DNA of 64,000 bases from Curvibacter cyanobacteriorum (GCF_028649475.1 NZ_JAQSIP010000004.1:186001-250000); one strand, 5' to 3'; shown: positions 8,409 through 19,532, counted from the stretch's first letter. Numbers and translations are program-made. Notes: generated by a model from the letters alone, not told the origin.

Positions 8409-8538
8409 ACCCATTCCCTCTGAAATTGGACTGCTGCGGACCGTCTGGCCCGCTGGGATGGCCATTCGAGGCCCCATTGGGTGAGGATTTTGCTCTGCCC
8501 AGCGCGCCGCGACCAGCCCCTGGCGCCGATTTAGGGCC

Positions 8539-9477
8539 TCAGATCGGGTTGAGCGGGGCCTGCCGTGTCTTGTTTTCCACAGACAAGGCCTGGTGCAACA
8601 GGGCAGGCATCAGGCCCAGCATGCGCTGGGCCTGGTGGCCCGGCGGGTTGGCGCTGGCGTGGTAGCTGTACAGCGACATGGGGGGCAGTTCGTGCAGCTC
8701 CAGCGTGAGCAGGGTGGCCGGGTCCAGGTGGCGCGCGGTCAGGAAGTCCACCACCGTCCAGCCCATGCCGCGGCGCACCAGCTCCAGCGCCAGGCGCGAG
8801 GTCTGCACCTGGATGCCGGGCCCGGCCGCCGCTTGCAGGCGCTGGGCCAGCTCGTCGATGGCCTGGCGCATCGGGTCGTCACCGACCAGCCGGATCACGG
8901 GGATGTGCGCCAGCCGGGCGTGGGGGCGCGGCTCGGGGCTGGGGGGGCAGCGGTCCCACAGGGCGCGCGTCACGGCCAGGAACAGGCGACCGCTGATCAG
9001 CAGGTCGCTGCTGATCTGCGGGTGCGGGTGGGGGTAGTAGCCCAGGCAGAAGTCCACGCTGTGCGTCAGCAGGGCCTGGGCCATCTGGTCCTGGTTCAGG
9101 GTGCGCACCTCGATGCCCACCTGCGGGTGGCGCTGGGCGTGCAGTTGCAGCACCTCGGGCAGGAACTCGTGGGTGATGGCCGGGATGGCGGCCAAACGCA
9201 CCAGGCCGCTGTCGCTGCGCCCCAGGTTGCGCGCGGTGCGGCGCAAGCCGTCGAGCTGCCGGTGGATGCTGGCCGACTCCATGGCCAGCAGGCGGGCCTC
9301 GGGGGTGGGGCTCAGACCGCTGGGGCTGCGGGTGAACAGGCGGTAGCCCAGTTGCAGTTCGGTGTGCGCCACCGCCTTGCTGACCGCCGACGGGGTGATG
9401 CACAGCAAGCGGGCTGCGGCACTCATGTTGCCGGTCTGCAGCACGGCTTGGAAGACTTCGAGTTGACGCAGGTTCAT
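8539..9477 (-). CDS. LysR-family transcriptional regulator
   Basis: The 312-residue protein has the LysR helix-turn-helix at its N-terminus (MNLRQLEVFQAVLQTGNMSAAARLL, then ITPSAVSKAVAHTELQLGYRLFTR) and a periplasmic-binding-protein-like effector domain (about 90-300). It is divergent from the asparaginase gene, and the space between holds two matching dyads with a T-N11-A core in one of them, the LysR signature. The likely target is therefore the asparaginase and the regulator's own gene. The effector is unknown; an amino acid or dicarboxylate would fit. Confidence 0.92.
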   Translation of the reverse strand: MNLRQLEVFQAVLQTGNMSAAARLLCITPSAVSKAVAHTELQLGYRLFTRSPSGLSPTPEARLLAMESASIHRQLDGLRRTARNLGRSDSGLVRLAAIPAITHEFLPEVLQLHAQRHPQVGIEVRTLNQDQMAQALLTHSVDFCLGYYPHPHPQISSDLLISGRLFLAVTRALWDRCPPSPEPRPHARLAHIPVIRLVGDDPMRQAIDELAQRLQAAAGPGIQVQTSRLALELVRRGMGWTVVDFLTARHLDPATLLTLELHELPPMSLYSYHASANPPGHQAQRMLGLMPALLHQALSVENKTRQAPLNPI

Positions 9478-9504
9478 GGCAGGCGCAAGGGCAGGAAGGG
9501 GAGG

Positions 9505-9525
9505 GGTGTGAATTTAACTCACACC
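9505..9525. promoter_or_regulatory. operator candidate 1 (LysR-asparaginase intergenic)
   Basis: A 21-bp dyad with perfect 7-base arms, GGTGTGA (9505-9511) and TCACACC (9519-9525), lies 27 bp upstream of the LysR start codon (reverse strand). It contains TGA-N7-TCA, a T-N11-A box as used by LysR proteins. The same arms recur at 9610-9630, with centres 105 bp apart. Confidence 0.65.
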
Positions 9526-9569
9526 CTCAGGTTGATATTTCGCAGCTTGATTTCAGCCCTTCCTCATAG

Positions 9570-10724
<1,155 letters not shown>

Positions 10725-10772
10725 TCCCCTGAGACCCCGTCGCCGCCCTGCTCCGGGGCGGGGCGCGTCCAC

Positions 10773-10807
10773 AGGCCGGCCCGCTGAACAGCGGCCGGCC
10801 TTTTTCA
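10773..10807 (+). terminator. intrinsic terminator after the asparaginase gene
   Basis: AGGCCGGCCCGCT (10773-10785) pairs with AGCGGCCGGCCT (10790-10801) apart from one bulged C. The loop is GAAC and the stem is followed by a T tract (TTTTTCATTTT). It separates the asparaginase transcript from glyQ. Confidence 0.85.
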
Positions 10808-10925
10808 TTTTGGGCCCGCCCCGGTGCGCGGCGGCGCCAGCGAGCCCACCGGGCCGTAAAATCAGGGGTTTGCATGCGCGACTGGCTTGTCCCGGGCGCG
10901 AGCGCCTCATTCACCTCTTTGCCCA

Positions 10926-10945
10926 GGCCCTGTTTCCGCAGGGCC
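10926..10945 (+). promoter_or_regulatory. leader hairpin just before glyQ
   Basis: GGCCCTG (10926-10932) and CAGGGCC (10939-10945) form a perfect 7-bp stem with the loop TTTCCG, ending 7 bases before the glyQ ATG. This is where a ribosome site should be, and no good Shine-Dalgarno sequence is visible. The hairpin could limit initiation. No T-box or known riboswitch pattern was recognised. Confidence 0.4.
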
Positions 10946-10952
10946 CACCGTC

Positions 10953-11858
<906 letters not shown>

Positions 11859-11888
11859 GCGCGCCTGGAAGAAGCGAAAGAACCCGAC

Positions 11889-14009
11889 ATGAGCCACCAA
11901 AACCTTCTCGTTGAACTGTTTGTTGAAGAACTCCCGCCCAAGGCCCTGAAGAAGCTGGGCGAGTCCTTCGCCAACGTGCTGGCCGAGCAACTCAAGGCCC
12001 AGGGCCTGAGCGGTGCCGACAGCGTGGTCACCCCCTTTGCCTCGCCGCGCCGCCTGGCCGCCCACATCACCCAGGTCCTGCCCCAAGCCGCGGACCGGGC
12101 CGTGCAGCAAAAGCTCATGCCGGTGAGCGTGGGTCTGGACGCCGCCGGCAACCCCACGCCGGCCCTGCTGAAGAAGCTGGCGGCCCTGGGGGCCGATGCC
12201 TCCGCCGTGGCCGGCCTCAAGCGGGCCCCCGACGGCAAGGCCGAAGCGCTGTTCTATGACAGCGTGGTGCCCGGCGCCGCACTGCAGGCCGGCCTGCAAA
12301 AAGCGCTCGAAGAGTCGCTGGCCAAGCTGCCGATTCCCAAGGTCATGACCTACCAGCTCGAAACCGACTGCGAGCTGCCGGGCTGGAGCAGCGTCCACTT
12401 TGTGCGTCCCGCTCATGGCCTGGTGGCCTTGCACGGCAGCAGCGTGGTGCCGGTCAAGGTGCTGGGGCTGAGCGCAGGCCACACCACCCAGGGCCACCGC
12501 TTTGAGGCCGCCCAGCCCGTGGTCACCCTGGCCCACGCCGATGACTACGCCGACACCCTGCGCCGCGATGGCGCTGTGATCGCCAGCTTTGCCGAGCGCC
12601 GCGCCGAGATCGCGCGCCAACTGGCCGAGCGCGCGGCCCAGATCGGTGGCGGTGTGCGCCCGATCGAAGACGACGCCCTGCTCGACGAGGTGACCGCCCT
12701 GGTGGAGCGTCCCAATGTGCTGGTCTGCGCCTTCGAGACCCAGTTCCTGGACGTGCCGCAAGAGTGCCTGATCCTCACCATGAAGGCCAACCAGAAGTAC
12801 TTCCCCCTGCTCGACGCGGCCGGCAAGCTGACCCACCAGTTCCTGGTTGTCAGCAACATCCGTCCCGACGACGCCAGTGCGGTGATCGGTGGCAACGAGC
12901 GCGTGGTGCGCCCGCGCCTGGCCGATGCCAAGTTCTTCTTTGACCAGGACCGCAAAAAGACCCTGGCCTCGCGCGTCGAGGGCCTGGGCAAGGTGGTCTA
13001 TCACAACAAGCTGGGCACCCAGGGCGAACGCGTCGAGCGCGTGCGCACGATTGCCCGCGCCATCGCCGCCCAGCTGGGCGACGCCACCCTGGTCGAACAA
13101 GCCGATCTGGCCGCCCAGCTGGCCAAGACCGACCTGGTGACCGACATGGTGGGCGAGTTCCCCGAGCTGCAAGGCACCATGGGCCGCTACTACGCGCTCA
13201 ACGACGGCCTGCCCGAAGCCGTGGCCGACGCCATTGAGGACCACTACAAGCCCCGTTTCGCTGGCGACAGCCTGCCGCGCGGCACCGTGGGCCTGGTGGT
13301 GGCCCTGGCCGACAAGCTCGAAACCCTGACCGGCATGTTCGGCATTGGCAACCTGCCCACCGGTGACAAAGACCCGTTTGCCCTGCGCCGCCACGCGCTG
13401 GGCGTGGTGCGCATGCTGATCGACCAGCAACTGCCGCTGTCGCTGTCGGCCCTGTTGAGCAGCGCCGTGCCCGCGTTCGGCGACAAGATCACCGACGCCA
13501 CCCCGGCGCTGGCCGACTTCATCTACGACCGCCTCGCCGGTGGCCTGCGCGAGCAAGGCTTCAGCGCCCAGGAGGTCGACGCCGTGCTGGCGCTGCGCCC
13601 GCAGCGCCTGTCCGACGTGGCCCAGCGCCTCGAAGCCGTGCGCGCCTTTGCCGCCCTGCCCGAAGCCGCGGCCCTGGCCGCAGCCAACAAGCGCGTCAGC
13701 AACATCCTCAAGAAGGCCGGTGAGGTGGACGCCCACGTCAGCCCGGTGCTGCTCAAGGAGCCCGCCGAGCAGGCGCTGTATGCCGCGCTGCAAGCCACCG
13801 TGCCGGGCGCCAACCAGCAGTTCGAGGCCGGTGACTACACCGCCTCGCTGCAGGCTCTGGCAGCGCTGCGTGCACCGGTCGACGCCTTCTTTGACGGCGT
13901 GATGGTGAACGCCGAAGAGACGGACCTGCGCCTGAACCGCCAGGGCCTGCTCAAGACCCTGCACGAGGCCATGAACCGCGTGGCCGACCTGGCCCGCCTG
14001 GCCAGCTAA
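11889..14009 (+). CDS. glyS: glycine--tRNA ligase beta subunit
   Basis: Beta subunit of glycyl-tRNA synthetase, 706 residues. The N-terminus NLLVELFVEELPPKALKKLGESFANVL and the central MKANQKYFPLLDAAGKLTHQFLVVSNI are characteristic. The middle contains an HD-like region, and the C-terminus has the anticodon-binding DALR-type domain. It follows glyQ and is 25 bases ahead of gmhB on the same strand, suggesting a longer housekeeping operon (glyQS-gmhB-plsC-ygjP-like). Confidence 0.97.
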   Translation: MSHQNLLVELFVEELPPKALKKLGESFANVLAEQLKAQGLSGADSVVTPFASPRRLAAHITQVLPQAADRAVQQKLMPVSVGLDAAGNPTPALLKKLAALGADASAVAGLKRAPDGKAEALFYDSVVPGAALQAGLQKALEESLAKLPIPKVMTYQLETDCELPGWSSVHFVRPAHGLVALHGSSVVPVKVLGLSAGHTTQGHRFEAAQPVVTLAHADDYADTLRRDGAVIASFAERRAEIARQLAERAAQIGGGVRPIEDDALLDEVTALVERPNVLVCAFETQFLDVPQECLILTMKANQKYFPLLDAAGKLTHQFLVVSNIRPDDASAVIGGNERVVRPRLADAKFFFDQDRKKTLASRVEGLGKVVYHNKLGTQGERVERVRTIARAIAAQLGDATLVEQADLAAQLAKTDLVTDMVGEFPELQGTMGRYYALNDGLPEAVADAIEDHYKPRFAGDSLPRGTVGLVVALADKLETLTGMFGIGNLPTGDKDPFALRRHALGVVRMLIDQQLPLSLSALLSSAVPAFGDKITDATPALADFIYDRLAGGLREQGFSAQEVDAVLALRPQRLSDVAQRLEAVRAFAALPEAAALAAANKRVSNILKKAGEVDAHVSPVLLKEPAEQALYAALQATVPGANQQFEAGDYTASLQALAALRAPVDAFFDGVMVNAEETDLRLNRQGLLKTLHEAMNRVADLARLAS

Positions 14010-14034
14010 GCCTTTCCCCCCTCAGGAGCCCCCC

Positions 14035-14607
14035 ATGAAACTCGTCATTCTTGACCGCGACGGCACGATCAACGAAAGCAGTGACGACTTCGTGAAGAGC
14101 CCCGAGGAATGGCTGCCCCTGCCGGGCGTGCTGGAGGCCATTGCCCGCCTCAACCACGGCGGTTTCCAGGTCGTGGTGGTGTCCAACCAGGGCGGGCTGG
14201 GGCGGGGTCTGTTCGACATGGCCCAGGTCAATGCCATGCACGCCAAGATGCACAAGCTGCTGGCCGCAGCCGGTGGGCGGGTTGAAGCGGTGTTCTTCTG
14301 CCCCCACGGGCCCGACGAGGAATGCCGTTGCCGCATGCCGCTGCCGGGCTTGTTCGAGCAGATTGGTGAACGCTATGGCATCAGCCTGAATGGCGTGCCG
14401 ATGGCCGGTGACAGCCTGCGCGACCTGCAGGCCGGACACGCGGCCGGGTGCGAGCCCCACCTGGTGCTCACGGGCCTGGGCGCCGAATGGCGCGACCGGC
14501 CACTGCCCGACACCTTCCCCCCGGGCACCCGGGTGCATGCCGATGTGGGCGCGTTTGCCGACCACCTGCTGGCCCGCGAGGCGCAGCGCCAGGCCCAGCA
14601 GGCCTGA
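14035..14607 (+). CDS. gmhB: D-glycero-beta-D-manno-heptose 1,7-bisphosphate 7-phosphatase
   Basis: A HAD-family phosphatase of the ADP-heptose pathway for lipopolysaccharide inner core, in the cytoplasm. The 190-residue protein starts with MKLVILDRDGTINESSDDFVKS, the DxDGT nucleophile motif. It has the GmhB zinc-binding loop CPHGPDEECRCRMP (Cys-x-His...Cys-x-Cys) and the acidic motif GVPMAGDSLRDLQAG. A ribosome site (CAGGAG) precedes the ATG. It is placed between glyS and plsC, as in many Burkholderiales. Confidence 0.94.
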   Translation: MKLVILDRDGTINESSDDFVKSPEEWLPLPGVLEAIARLNHGGFQVVVVSNQGGLGRGLFDMAQVNAMHAKMHKLLAAAGGRVEAVFFCPHGPDEECRCRMPLPGLFEQIGERYGISLNGVPMAGDSLRDLQAGHAAGCEPHLVLTGLGAEWRDRPLPDTFPPGTRVHADVGAFADHLLAREAQRQAQQA

Positions 14608-14660
14608 GGGCCCGCCGTGCGCGCCCTGTTTGTTTGAGTTTCCTCTCCGAGAAAGTCCCC

Positions 14661-15425
14661 ATGTCTTTGTTGCGTTCCATCTTGCATGCCCTGTGGATGC
14701 TGGTCACCGTCATGCCCTGGGCCCTGATCATGCTGGTGGCCTCGATCTGGCGGCGCGGCAAACCGCTGTGGTGGATGGCGGTGCGCTGGCTGCGCTGGGC
14801 CACCGATGGCGCGCGCGTCATCCTGGGCATCCAGGTCAAGGTGATCGGCCGCGAGAACCTGCCCGTGGGCGAGACCGCACCGGCCATCCTGCTGGTCAAG
14901 CACCAGTCGACCTTCGAGACCTTCCTGATGCCCACGCTGATGCCGCATCCGCTGGCCTACGTGTTCAAGAAAGAGCTGCTGTACGTGCCGTTTTTCGGCT
15001 GGGCCATGGGCCGGCTGGACATGATCCACATCGACCGCAGCCAGCGTGCCCAGGCCTTCAACAAGGTGGTGGCCCAGGGCAAGCGCCTGCTGGCGCAGGG
15101 CATCTGGATCATCATGTTCCCGGAAGGCACGCGCATCCCGCGCGGGCAAAAGGGCCAGTACAAGAGCGGCGGCACGCGCCTGGCCATCGAGACCGGGGCG
15201 CCTGTGATCCCGGTCGCCGTGACCTCGGCCAAATGCTGGCCGCGCAAGGCCTTCATCAAGCGCCCTGGCGTGGTCGAGGTGTCGATTGGCAAGCCCATTC
15301 CCAGCGTGGGCCGCCAGCCCGATGAGCTGATGCGTGAGGTCGAAGCGTGGATCGAGGCCGAGATGCGCCGCCTCGACCCCGAGGCCTATGCCAGCTCGCC
15401 GGCGACCCCGTCCAAGCCTGCCTGA
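14661..15425 (+). CDS. plsC: 1-acyl-sn-glycerol-3-phosphate acyltransferase
   Basis: Makes phosphatidic acid from lysophosphatidic acid at the inner membrane. The 254-residue protein has N-terminal hydrophobic segments (ILHALWMLVTVMPWALIMLVASIW). The acyltransferase motif is present as KHQSTFET (an H-x4-E form of the usual H-x4-D), with the glycerophosphate motif FPEGTRIPRG and a later VPVAVTSAKCWPRK. The frame is open upstream to 14448, but the ATG at 14661 gives the family-typical N-terminus. It overlaps nothing and is 26 bases before the next gene. Confidence 0.93.
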   Translation: MSLLRSILHALWMLVTVMPWALIMLVASIWRRGKPLWWMAVRWLRWATDGARVILGIQVKVIGRENLPVGETAPAILLVKHQSTFETFLMPTLMPHPLAYVFKKELLYVPFFGWAMGRLDMIHIDRSQRAQAFNKVVAQGKRLLAQGIWIIMFPEGTRIPRGQKGQYKSGGTRLAIETGAPVIPVAVTSAKCWPRKAFIKRPGVVEVSIGKPIPSVGRQPDELMREVEAWIEAEMRRLDPEAYASSPATPSKPA

Positions 15426-15451
15426 AGGTCGGCACCCTGCCTGTTTTCGCC

Positions 15452-16501
15452 ATGCACCGCCTGCTGCAGTTCACGCTCGACCTGTTCGAGCGGGACCGCG
15501 CCCCTGCGACCCCGGTGCCGGCCCCGCCCCAGGGGGCGCGACCTCGCCGCTCGACAGGGCCTCGGCCGCCCCGCCGCGCCGCAACGCCATCGATGCCGGC
15601 GGCGCCAGAAGATGACCTGTTCGCCGCCCCCACCCCCGATCTGGGGGCCGGGGCAGCGACGTCCAGGCCACCGTCCCCACCTCGCGCCCCGGTGGCGACG
15701 AGCCCGGCGGTGCCGTTGGCCGAAGCCGTCGCCCCGGTGGCGTTTCAGCACCCCCAGGCCAACCGGACCTTGCGCTTGCAAGACAGCACCGTGGCCTACC
15801 TGTTCAAGCGCGCCCAGCGACGCAGCATTGGCTTTGTGGTGGGGCCCGACGGGCTGGTGGTCAGCGCTCCGCGCTGGGTCACGCTGGTCGAGGTCGATGC
15901 GGCCTTGCAAAGCAAGAGCGCCTGGATCCTGCGTAAGCTCGGTGAATCGCGCGAACGCCTGCAGCGCCAGGCTGCCGCCCAGGTGCGCTGGGCGGATGGC
16001 GCGGAGCTGCCCTACCTGGGGGAGCCCCTGCGCCTCACGCTGAGCCCCGGTCAGTCGCCCGGCGGCCAGTTGCAAACCCTGACGCCGACCGAGGCGCTGG
16101 CCGTGGGCGTGTCCCGGCGCCTGCTGCTGGGCCTGCCGCCGCAGGCGGCTGAAAGCCAGGTGCGCGATGCCGTGCAGGCCTGGCTGATGCGCGAGGCCAA
16201 GGCCTTGTTCACCCAGCGCCTGGACCACTTTGCCCCCCAGCTGGGCGTGCAGTGGAAGAAGCTGGCGCTCAGCAACGCGGGCACGCGCTGGGGCAGTGCG
16301 CGCATCGATGGCAGCATCCGGCTCAATTGGCGCCTGATCCATTTCAGCCTGCCCGTCATCGACTATGTGGTGGTGCACGAGCTGGCCCACTTGCGGGTGA
16401 TGGACCACAGCCCGCGCTTTTGGGACACGGTGGCCAGCGTGGTGCCTGACCACGCCCAGCGGCGCCAGCAACTGCGCCAAGTGGGTTTGCCTGAGTGGTG
16501 A
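15452..16501 (+). CDS. YgjP/SprT-like metal-dependent hydrolase (M48/DUF45 type)
   Basis: The 349-residue protein carries a zinc-peptidase motif in its last quarter, VHELAHLRVMDHSPRFW (HExxH plus a downstream His), preceded by LSNAGTRWGSARIDGSIRLNWRLI, the signature of the YgjP/WSS1-like family. The first ~115 residues are rich in Pro, Ala and Arg and look disordered. Residues about 115-230 hold a conserved alpha/beta stretch (VAYLFKRAQRRSIGFVVGPDGLVVSAPRWV). The substrate is unknown. The start ATG at 15452 was chosen because it begins MHRLLQFTLDLFERD just after plsC; the upstream open frame overlaps plsC. Confidence 0.85.
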   Translation: MHRLLQFTLDLFERDRAPATPVPAPPQGARPRRSTGPRPPRRAATPSMPAAPEDDLFAAPTPDLGAGAATSRPPSPPRAPVATSPAVPLAEAVAPVAFQHPQANRTLRLQDSTVAYLFKRAQRRSIGFVVGPDGLVVSAPRWVTLVEVDAALQSKSAWILRKLGESRERLQRQAAAQVRWADGAELPYLGEPLRLTLSPGQSPGGQLQTLTPTEALAVGVSRRLLLGLPPQAAESQVRDAVQAWLMREAKALFTQRLDHFAPQLGVQWKKLALSNAGTRWGSARIDGSIRLNWRLIHFSLPVIDYVVVHELAHLRVMDHSPRFWDTVASVVPDHAQRRQQLRQVGLPEW

Positions 16502-16887
16502 GGCAGGCAGTGATCCACGGCCTGACCCTCTTGTTTTTGATGCAGCTGCTGGGCGAAGGCCTGGTGTTCTGGCTGGGCTTGCCAATGCCCGGGCCGCTGC
16601 TGGGCATGCTGTTGCTGGCCCTGTGGCTGGTCTGGCGGGGGGCAGTGCCTGAGGGCTTGCGCCAGGCCTCCGGGGGGCTGTTGCAACACCTGATGCTGTT
16701 GTTCATTCCCGCCGTGACCGGGGTGATGATGCATTTCGGGCGCGTGGCGCATGAATGGCTGCCCTTCCTGGCCGCCTGCCTGGGAGGCGCCGCGGTCACT
16801 CTGTTGGTGACGGCCTACACCTTCCGCTGGATGCTGCGGCGCAGTGGGGGCGAGTCGCCCGACCACGGTGGGGAGGACGGGCTGTGA
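16495..16887 (+). CDS. CidA/LrgA-family holin-like membrane protein
   Basis: A 130-residue inner-membrane protein with four hydrophobic segments. It contains QLLGEGLVFWLGLPMPGPLLGMLLL, the CidA/LrgA signature around the PMPGP turn. Family members are holin-like proteins linked to murein hydrolase control, cell death or pyruvate/glycolate movement. A GTG start at 16495 overlaps the stop of the preceding gene. It is translationally coupled (GTGA) to the LrgB-like partner, the usual two-gene arrangement. Confidence 0.9.
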   Translation: MVRQAVIHGLTLLFLMQLLGEGLVFWLGLPMPGPLLGMLLLALWLVWRGAVPEGLRQASGGLLQHLMLLFIPAVTGVMMHFGRVAHEWLPFLAACLGGAAVTLLVTAYTFRWMLRRSGGESPDHGGEDGL

Positions 16888-17621
16888 ACACCAGCGGTCT
16901 GTTTGAGATCTGGGTGTTTTTGGGCCGCTCGCCGCTGCTCTGGCTCGCCCTCACCCTGCTGGCTTACCTTGGGGCGGTGGCGCTGTACCAGCGGTCCGGA
17001 CACAAGCCCTTTCTGATCCCCGTGCTCACCGCGGTGGCATTCATCATCGCGGTGTTGATGCTCACAGGCACGCCGTACCCCACCTACTTTGATGGCGCCA
17101 AGTTCGTTCACTTCCTGATTGGCCCCGCCACGGTGGCGCTGGCTGTGCCTTTGTTCAGCCAGTTTCAGCGCTTGCGCCGCATTTGGCGGCCGGTGCTGGT
17201 GGCTTTGCTGGTGGGGTCGCTCACGGCCATGGTGTCGGCGGTGGGCATCGCTTGGGCGTTGGGCGGCACGCGTGAGACCTTGCTGTCCCTGATGCCCAAG
17301 TCATCGACCATGCCCATTGCCATGGCCATGGCGGAGCGCTGGGGCGGCCTGCCCTCGTTGGCTGCGGTGGCCGTGGCGGTCACCGGTGTCGGGGGCGCCA
17401 TCATGGCGCGTCCGCTGCTCAACCTGGCGGGCATCCAGGATCCGGCGGTGCGCGGTTTCACCGTGGGCATCACGGCGCACGCCATCGGTACCGCGCGGGC
17501 CCTGCAGGTGCATGAGACGGCTGGCGCCTTCTCGGCCTTGGCCATGGGCCTCAACGGCGTGGCCACGGCCTTGTTGATGCCCCTGGTGATCTGGCTGTGC
17601 CGGGGGCTGGGCTGGCTTTGA
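16884..17621 (+). CDS. LrgB/CidB-family membrane protein
   Basis: A 245-residue polytopic membrane protein, partner of the preceding CidA/LrgA protein. Recognisable family segments are YPTYFDGAKFVHFLIGPATVALAVPL, LMPKSSTMPIAMAMAE and GFTVGITAHAIGTARALQVHETAGAFSALAMGLNG. The GTG start at 16884 overlaps the upstream stop codon; the longer open frame would run inside the partner gene. The pair may move small organic acids or tune autolysis; the sequence does not decide which. It converges on an SDR gene 28 bases away. Confidence 0.92.
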   Translation: MNTSGLFEIWVFLGRSPLLWLALTLLAYLGAVALYQRSGHKPFLIPVLTAVAFIIAVLMLTGTPYPTYFDGAKFVHFLIGPATVALAVPLFSQFQRLRRIWRPVLVALLVGSLTAMVSAVGIAWALGGTRETLLSLMPKSSTMPIAMAMAERWGGLPSLAAVAVAVTGVGGAIMARPLLNLAGIQDPAVRGFTVGITAHAIGTARALQVHETAGAFSALAMGLNGVATALLMPLVIWLCRGLGWL

Positions 17622-17649
17622 GCCACGGCCCCGGCGGGGGCTTGCCGCC

Positions 17650-18423
17650 TCAGCCGCGCGCGTGCGTCACGCCGCCGTCGACCGTCAGCGTCGAGCCGAC
17701 CACATAGTCACCGGCCCGCGAGGCCAGGAAAATCGCCGCGCCGGCCATGTCTTCGGGCTCGCCAATGCGGTGCGCCGGGATGCGCGCGGACACCGCTTCG
17801 CCATGGTCGCGCGCATCGCGGTTCATCTCCGAGGCAAAAGCGCCGGGGGCGATCGCGCTGACCACGATGTTGTCGTCGATCAGGCGCAGCGCCATGCGAC
17901 GCGTCAGGTGGATCAGGCCCGACTTGCTGGCGGCGTAGGAGTAGGTCTCCAGGGGGTTGACCGAAATGCCGTCGATGGACGCGATGTTGATCACCTTGGC
18001 CGGGCACTTGGCCGCGGCCCGGCGCAGTTGCGGCACCAGGGTCTGGGTCAGGAAGAACGGGGCTTTGAGGTTGAGGTCGACCACCTTGTCCCAGCCGTTC
18101 TCCGGGAACTCGTCAAACGGGGCCCCCCAGGCGGCGCCCGCGTTGTTGACCAGGATGTCCAGCGAGTCCTCGTGCTGTGCGTAGGCCGCGGCCAGCGCCT
18201 GGGCACCGGCCAGCGTGGACACATCCCCCGGCAGCGACACGCAGTGGCCGTGTTGCGACAGTTCGGCTGCGGTCTGATCGCAGGCGGCGGCCTTGCGCGC
18301 CGAGATGTAGACGCGTGCGCCCTGGGCGATGAAGCCCTCGGCGATCATGCGGCCAATGCCGCGCGAGCCGCCGGTGATCAGGGCCGTGCGGCCTTGCAGC
18401 GAGAAGAGTTTTTGGGTGTCCAT
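17650..18423 (-). CDS. SDR-family NAD(P)-dependent oxidoreductase
   Basis: A 257-residue classical short-chain dehydrogenase. The cofactor loop is TGGSRGIG, with LVNNAGAAWG in the middle and an active-site YxxxK in TYSYAASKSGL preceded by NIASIDGIS (catalytic Ser). It starts MDTQKLFSLQGRTALITGG and ends GSTLTVDGGVTHARG. The substrate cannot be assigned from sequence; FabG/RhlG-like and gluconate-dehydrogenase-like SDRs look similar. It is 72 bases downstream of the nitronate monooxygenase gene on the same strand and probably co-transcribed. Confidence 0.88.
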   Translation of the reverse strand: MDTQKLFSLQGRTALITGGSRGIGRMIAEGFIAQGARVYISARKAAACDQTAAELSQHGHCVSLPGDVSTLAGAQALAAAYAQHEDSLDILVNNAGAAWGAPFDEFPENGWDKVVDLNLKAPFFLTQTLVPQLRRAAAKCPAKVINIASIDGISVNPLETYSYAASKSGLIHLTRRMALRLIDDNIVVSAIAPGAFASEMNRDARDHGEAVSARIPAHRIGEPEDMAGAAIFLASRAGDYVVGSTLTVDGGVTHARG

Positions 18424-18495
18424 GAGCGAGGTCTCCGTTGGTTTTTGAGGTGGTGGGGGAAGGCAAAAGCGGGGCGGCGCGCTGGCCGCGTGGGC

Positions 18496-19458
18496 TCAGC
18501 CAAAGGCGTGGCCCTGGGCCAGGCCACCGAGCCGGGCGGTGATGTCGAAGAAGCCCTGCACGGTGTCGTCGATGATCTGTTGCGCGGTCTTCACGCCCTC
18601 GATCAGGCCCACGCTCTGGCCGGCCAGGGCCGGTGCGGCCTCCATGTCGCCGCCGAAATAAACCTGTTGCAGGCCGGCAAAGGTGTCGGGGGGCATCAGG
18701 CCGGCTTCGTGGATCTGGCGTGTGCGCTCGGACTTGAGCGCCCGGATGCACGGCGAGGCCTTTTTGTTGAGCACCCAGGTGCCGGTCTCGCTGGCGTTGA
18801 CGATGGCGTTCTTGTAGTGGGCGTGCACGGGGCTTTCGGCGCAGCAGACAAAGCGGGTGCCCATCTGGATCGCCTCGGCCCCGAGCGCGAAGGCGGCCGC
18901 CATGCCGCGCCCGTCGACGATGCCCCCCGCGGCCACCAGGGGCAGGTCGAGTCGGCTGCGGATGCTTTGCAGCAGCACCAGCGTGGAGACTTCTTCGGGG
19001 TTCTTGAAGCCGCCGCCTTCGGCACCTTCGACCACCAGGCCGTCGACGCCGGCGTCGGCGCATTTGAGCGCGGTTTCCAGCGTCGGCACCGCGTGGTAGA
19101 CCGTGATGCCCGCGCTCTTCAGCGGCGCGATGAACTTGGCCGGGCTGCCCGCCGAGGTGGTCACAAAGCGCACCCCGCTGTCGCAGACAAAGCGCAGCAT
19201 GGCCTCGTCGTGCAGGAAGCGGATGGGCAGATTGACCCCGAACGGCAGGCCCAGCGCCAGCATCTGGCGGATCTCGGCCTGGCAGTTGGCGGTCTCGCCG
19301 GACGAGGTTTCAATGATGCCCAGCCCGCCGGCCCGCGACACCGCCGAGGCCAGGGGCGTGCGGGCGATCCAGCCCATGGGGGCCTGAAAAATGGGGAACC
19401 TGGCACCCGTGTGGGCAAGGACGCGGTTGCCCGCAAGGGCCGGGGACGAAGCGCTCAT
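18496..19458 (-). CDS. nitronate monooxygenase-family flavoprotein
   Basis: A 320-residue FMN-binding TIM-barrel enzyme of the 2-nitropropane dioxygenase type, which oxidises alkyl nitronates or acts as an enoyl-reductase-like flavoprotein. The N-terminus FPIFQAPMGWIARTPLASAVSRAGGLGII is diagnostic. The FMN phosphate-binding region VAAGGIVDGRGMAAAFALGAEAIQMGTRFVCCAES is complete. It is the promoter-proximal gene of a two-gene leftward unit with the SDR, which suggests both act on one xenobiotic or fatty-acid-like substrate; this is inference. Confidence 0.9.
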   Translation of the reverse strand: MSASSPALAGNRVLAHTGARFPIFQAPMGWIARTPLASAVSRAGGLGIIETSSGETANCQAEIRQMLALGLPFGVNLPIRFLHDEAMLRFVCDSGVRFVTTSAGSPAKFIAPLKSAGITVYHAVPTLETALKCADAGVDGLVVEGAEGGGFKNPEEVSTLVLLQSIRSRLDLPLVAAGGIVDGRGMAAAFALGAEAIQMGTRFVCCAESPVHAHYKNAIVNASETGTWVLNKKASPCIRALKSERTRQIHEAGLMPPDTFAGLQQVYFGGDMEAAPALAGQSVGLIEGVKTAQQIIDDTVQGFFDITARLGGLAQGHAFG

Positions 19459-19532
19459 GTCGGTGATCCTGAGGGGGAGAACATGGGCTGGCAGCGTAGC
19501 GCCGGCCGTCCCCGCTGTCGGTCACCTGCGGG

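Noticed and set aside
6390-8423. 677-codon open frame on the plus strand
   Set aside because: Shadow of the lipoprotein protease gene, which has a signal peptide, lipobox and catalytic triad.
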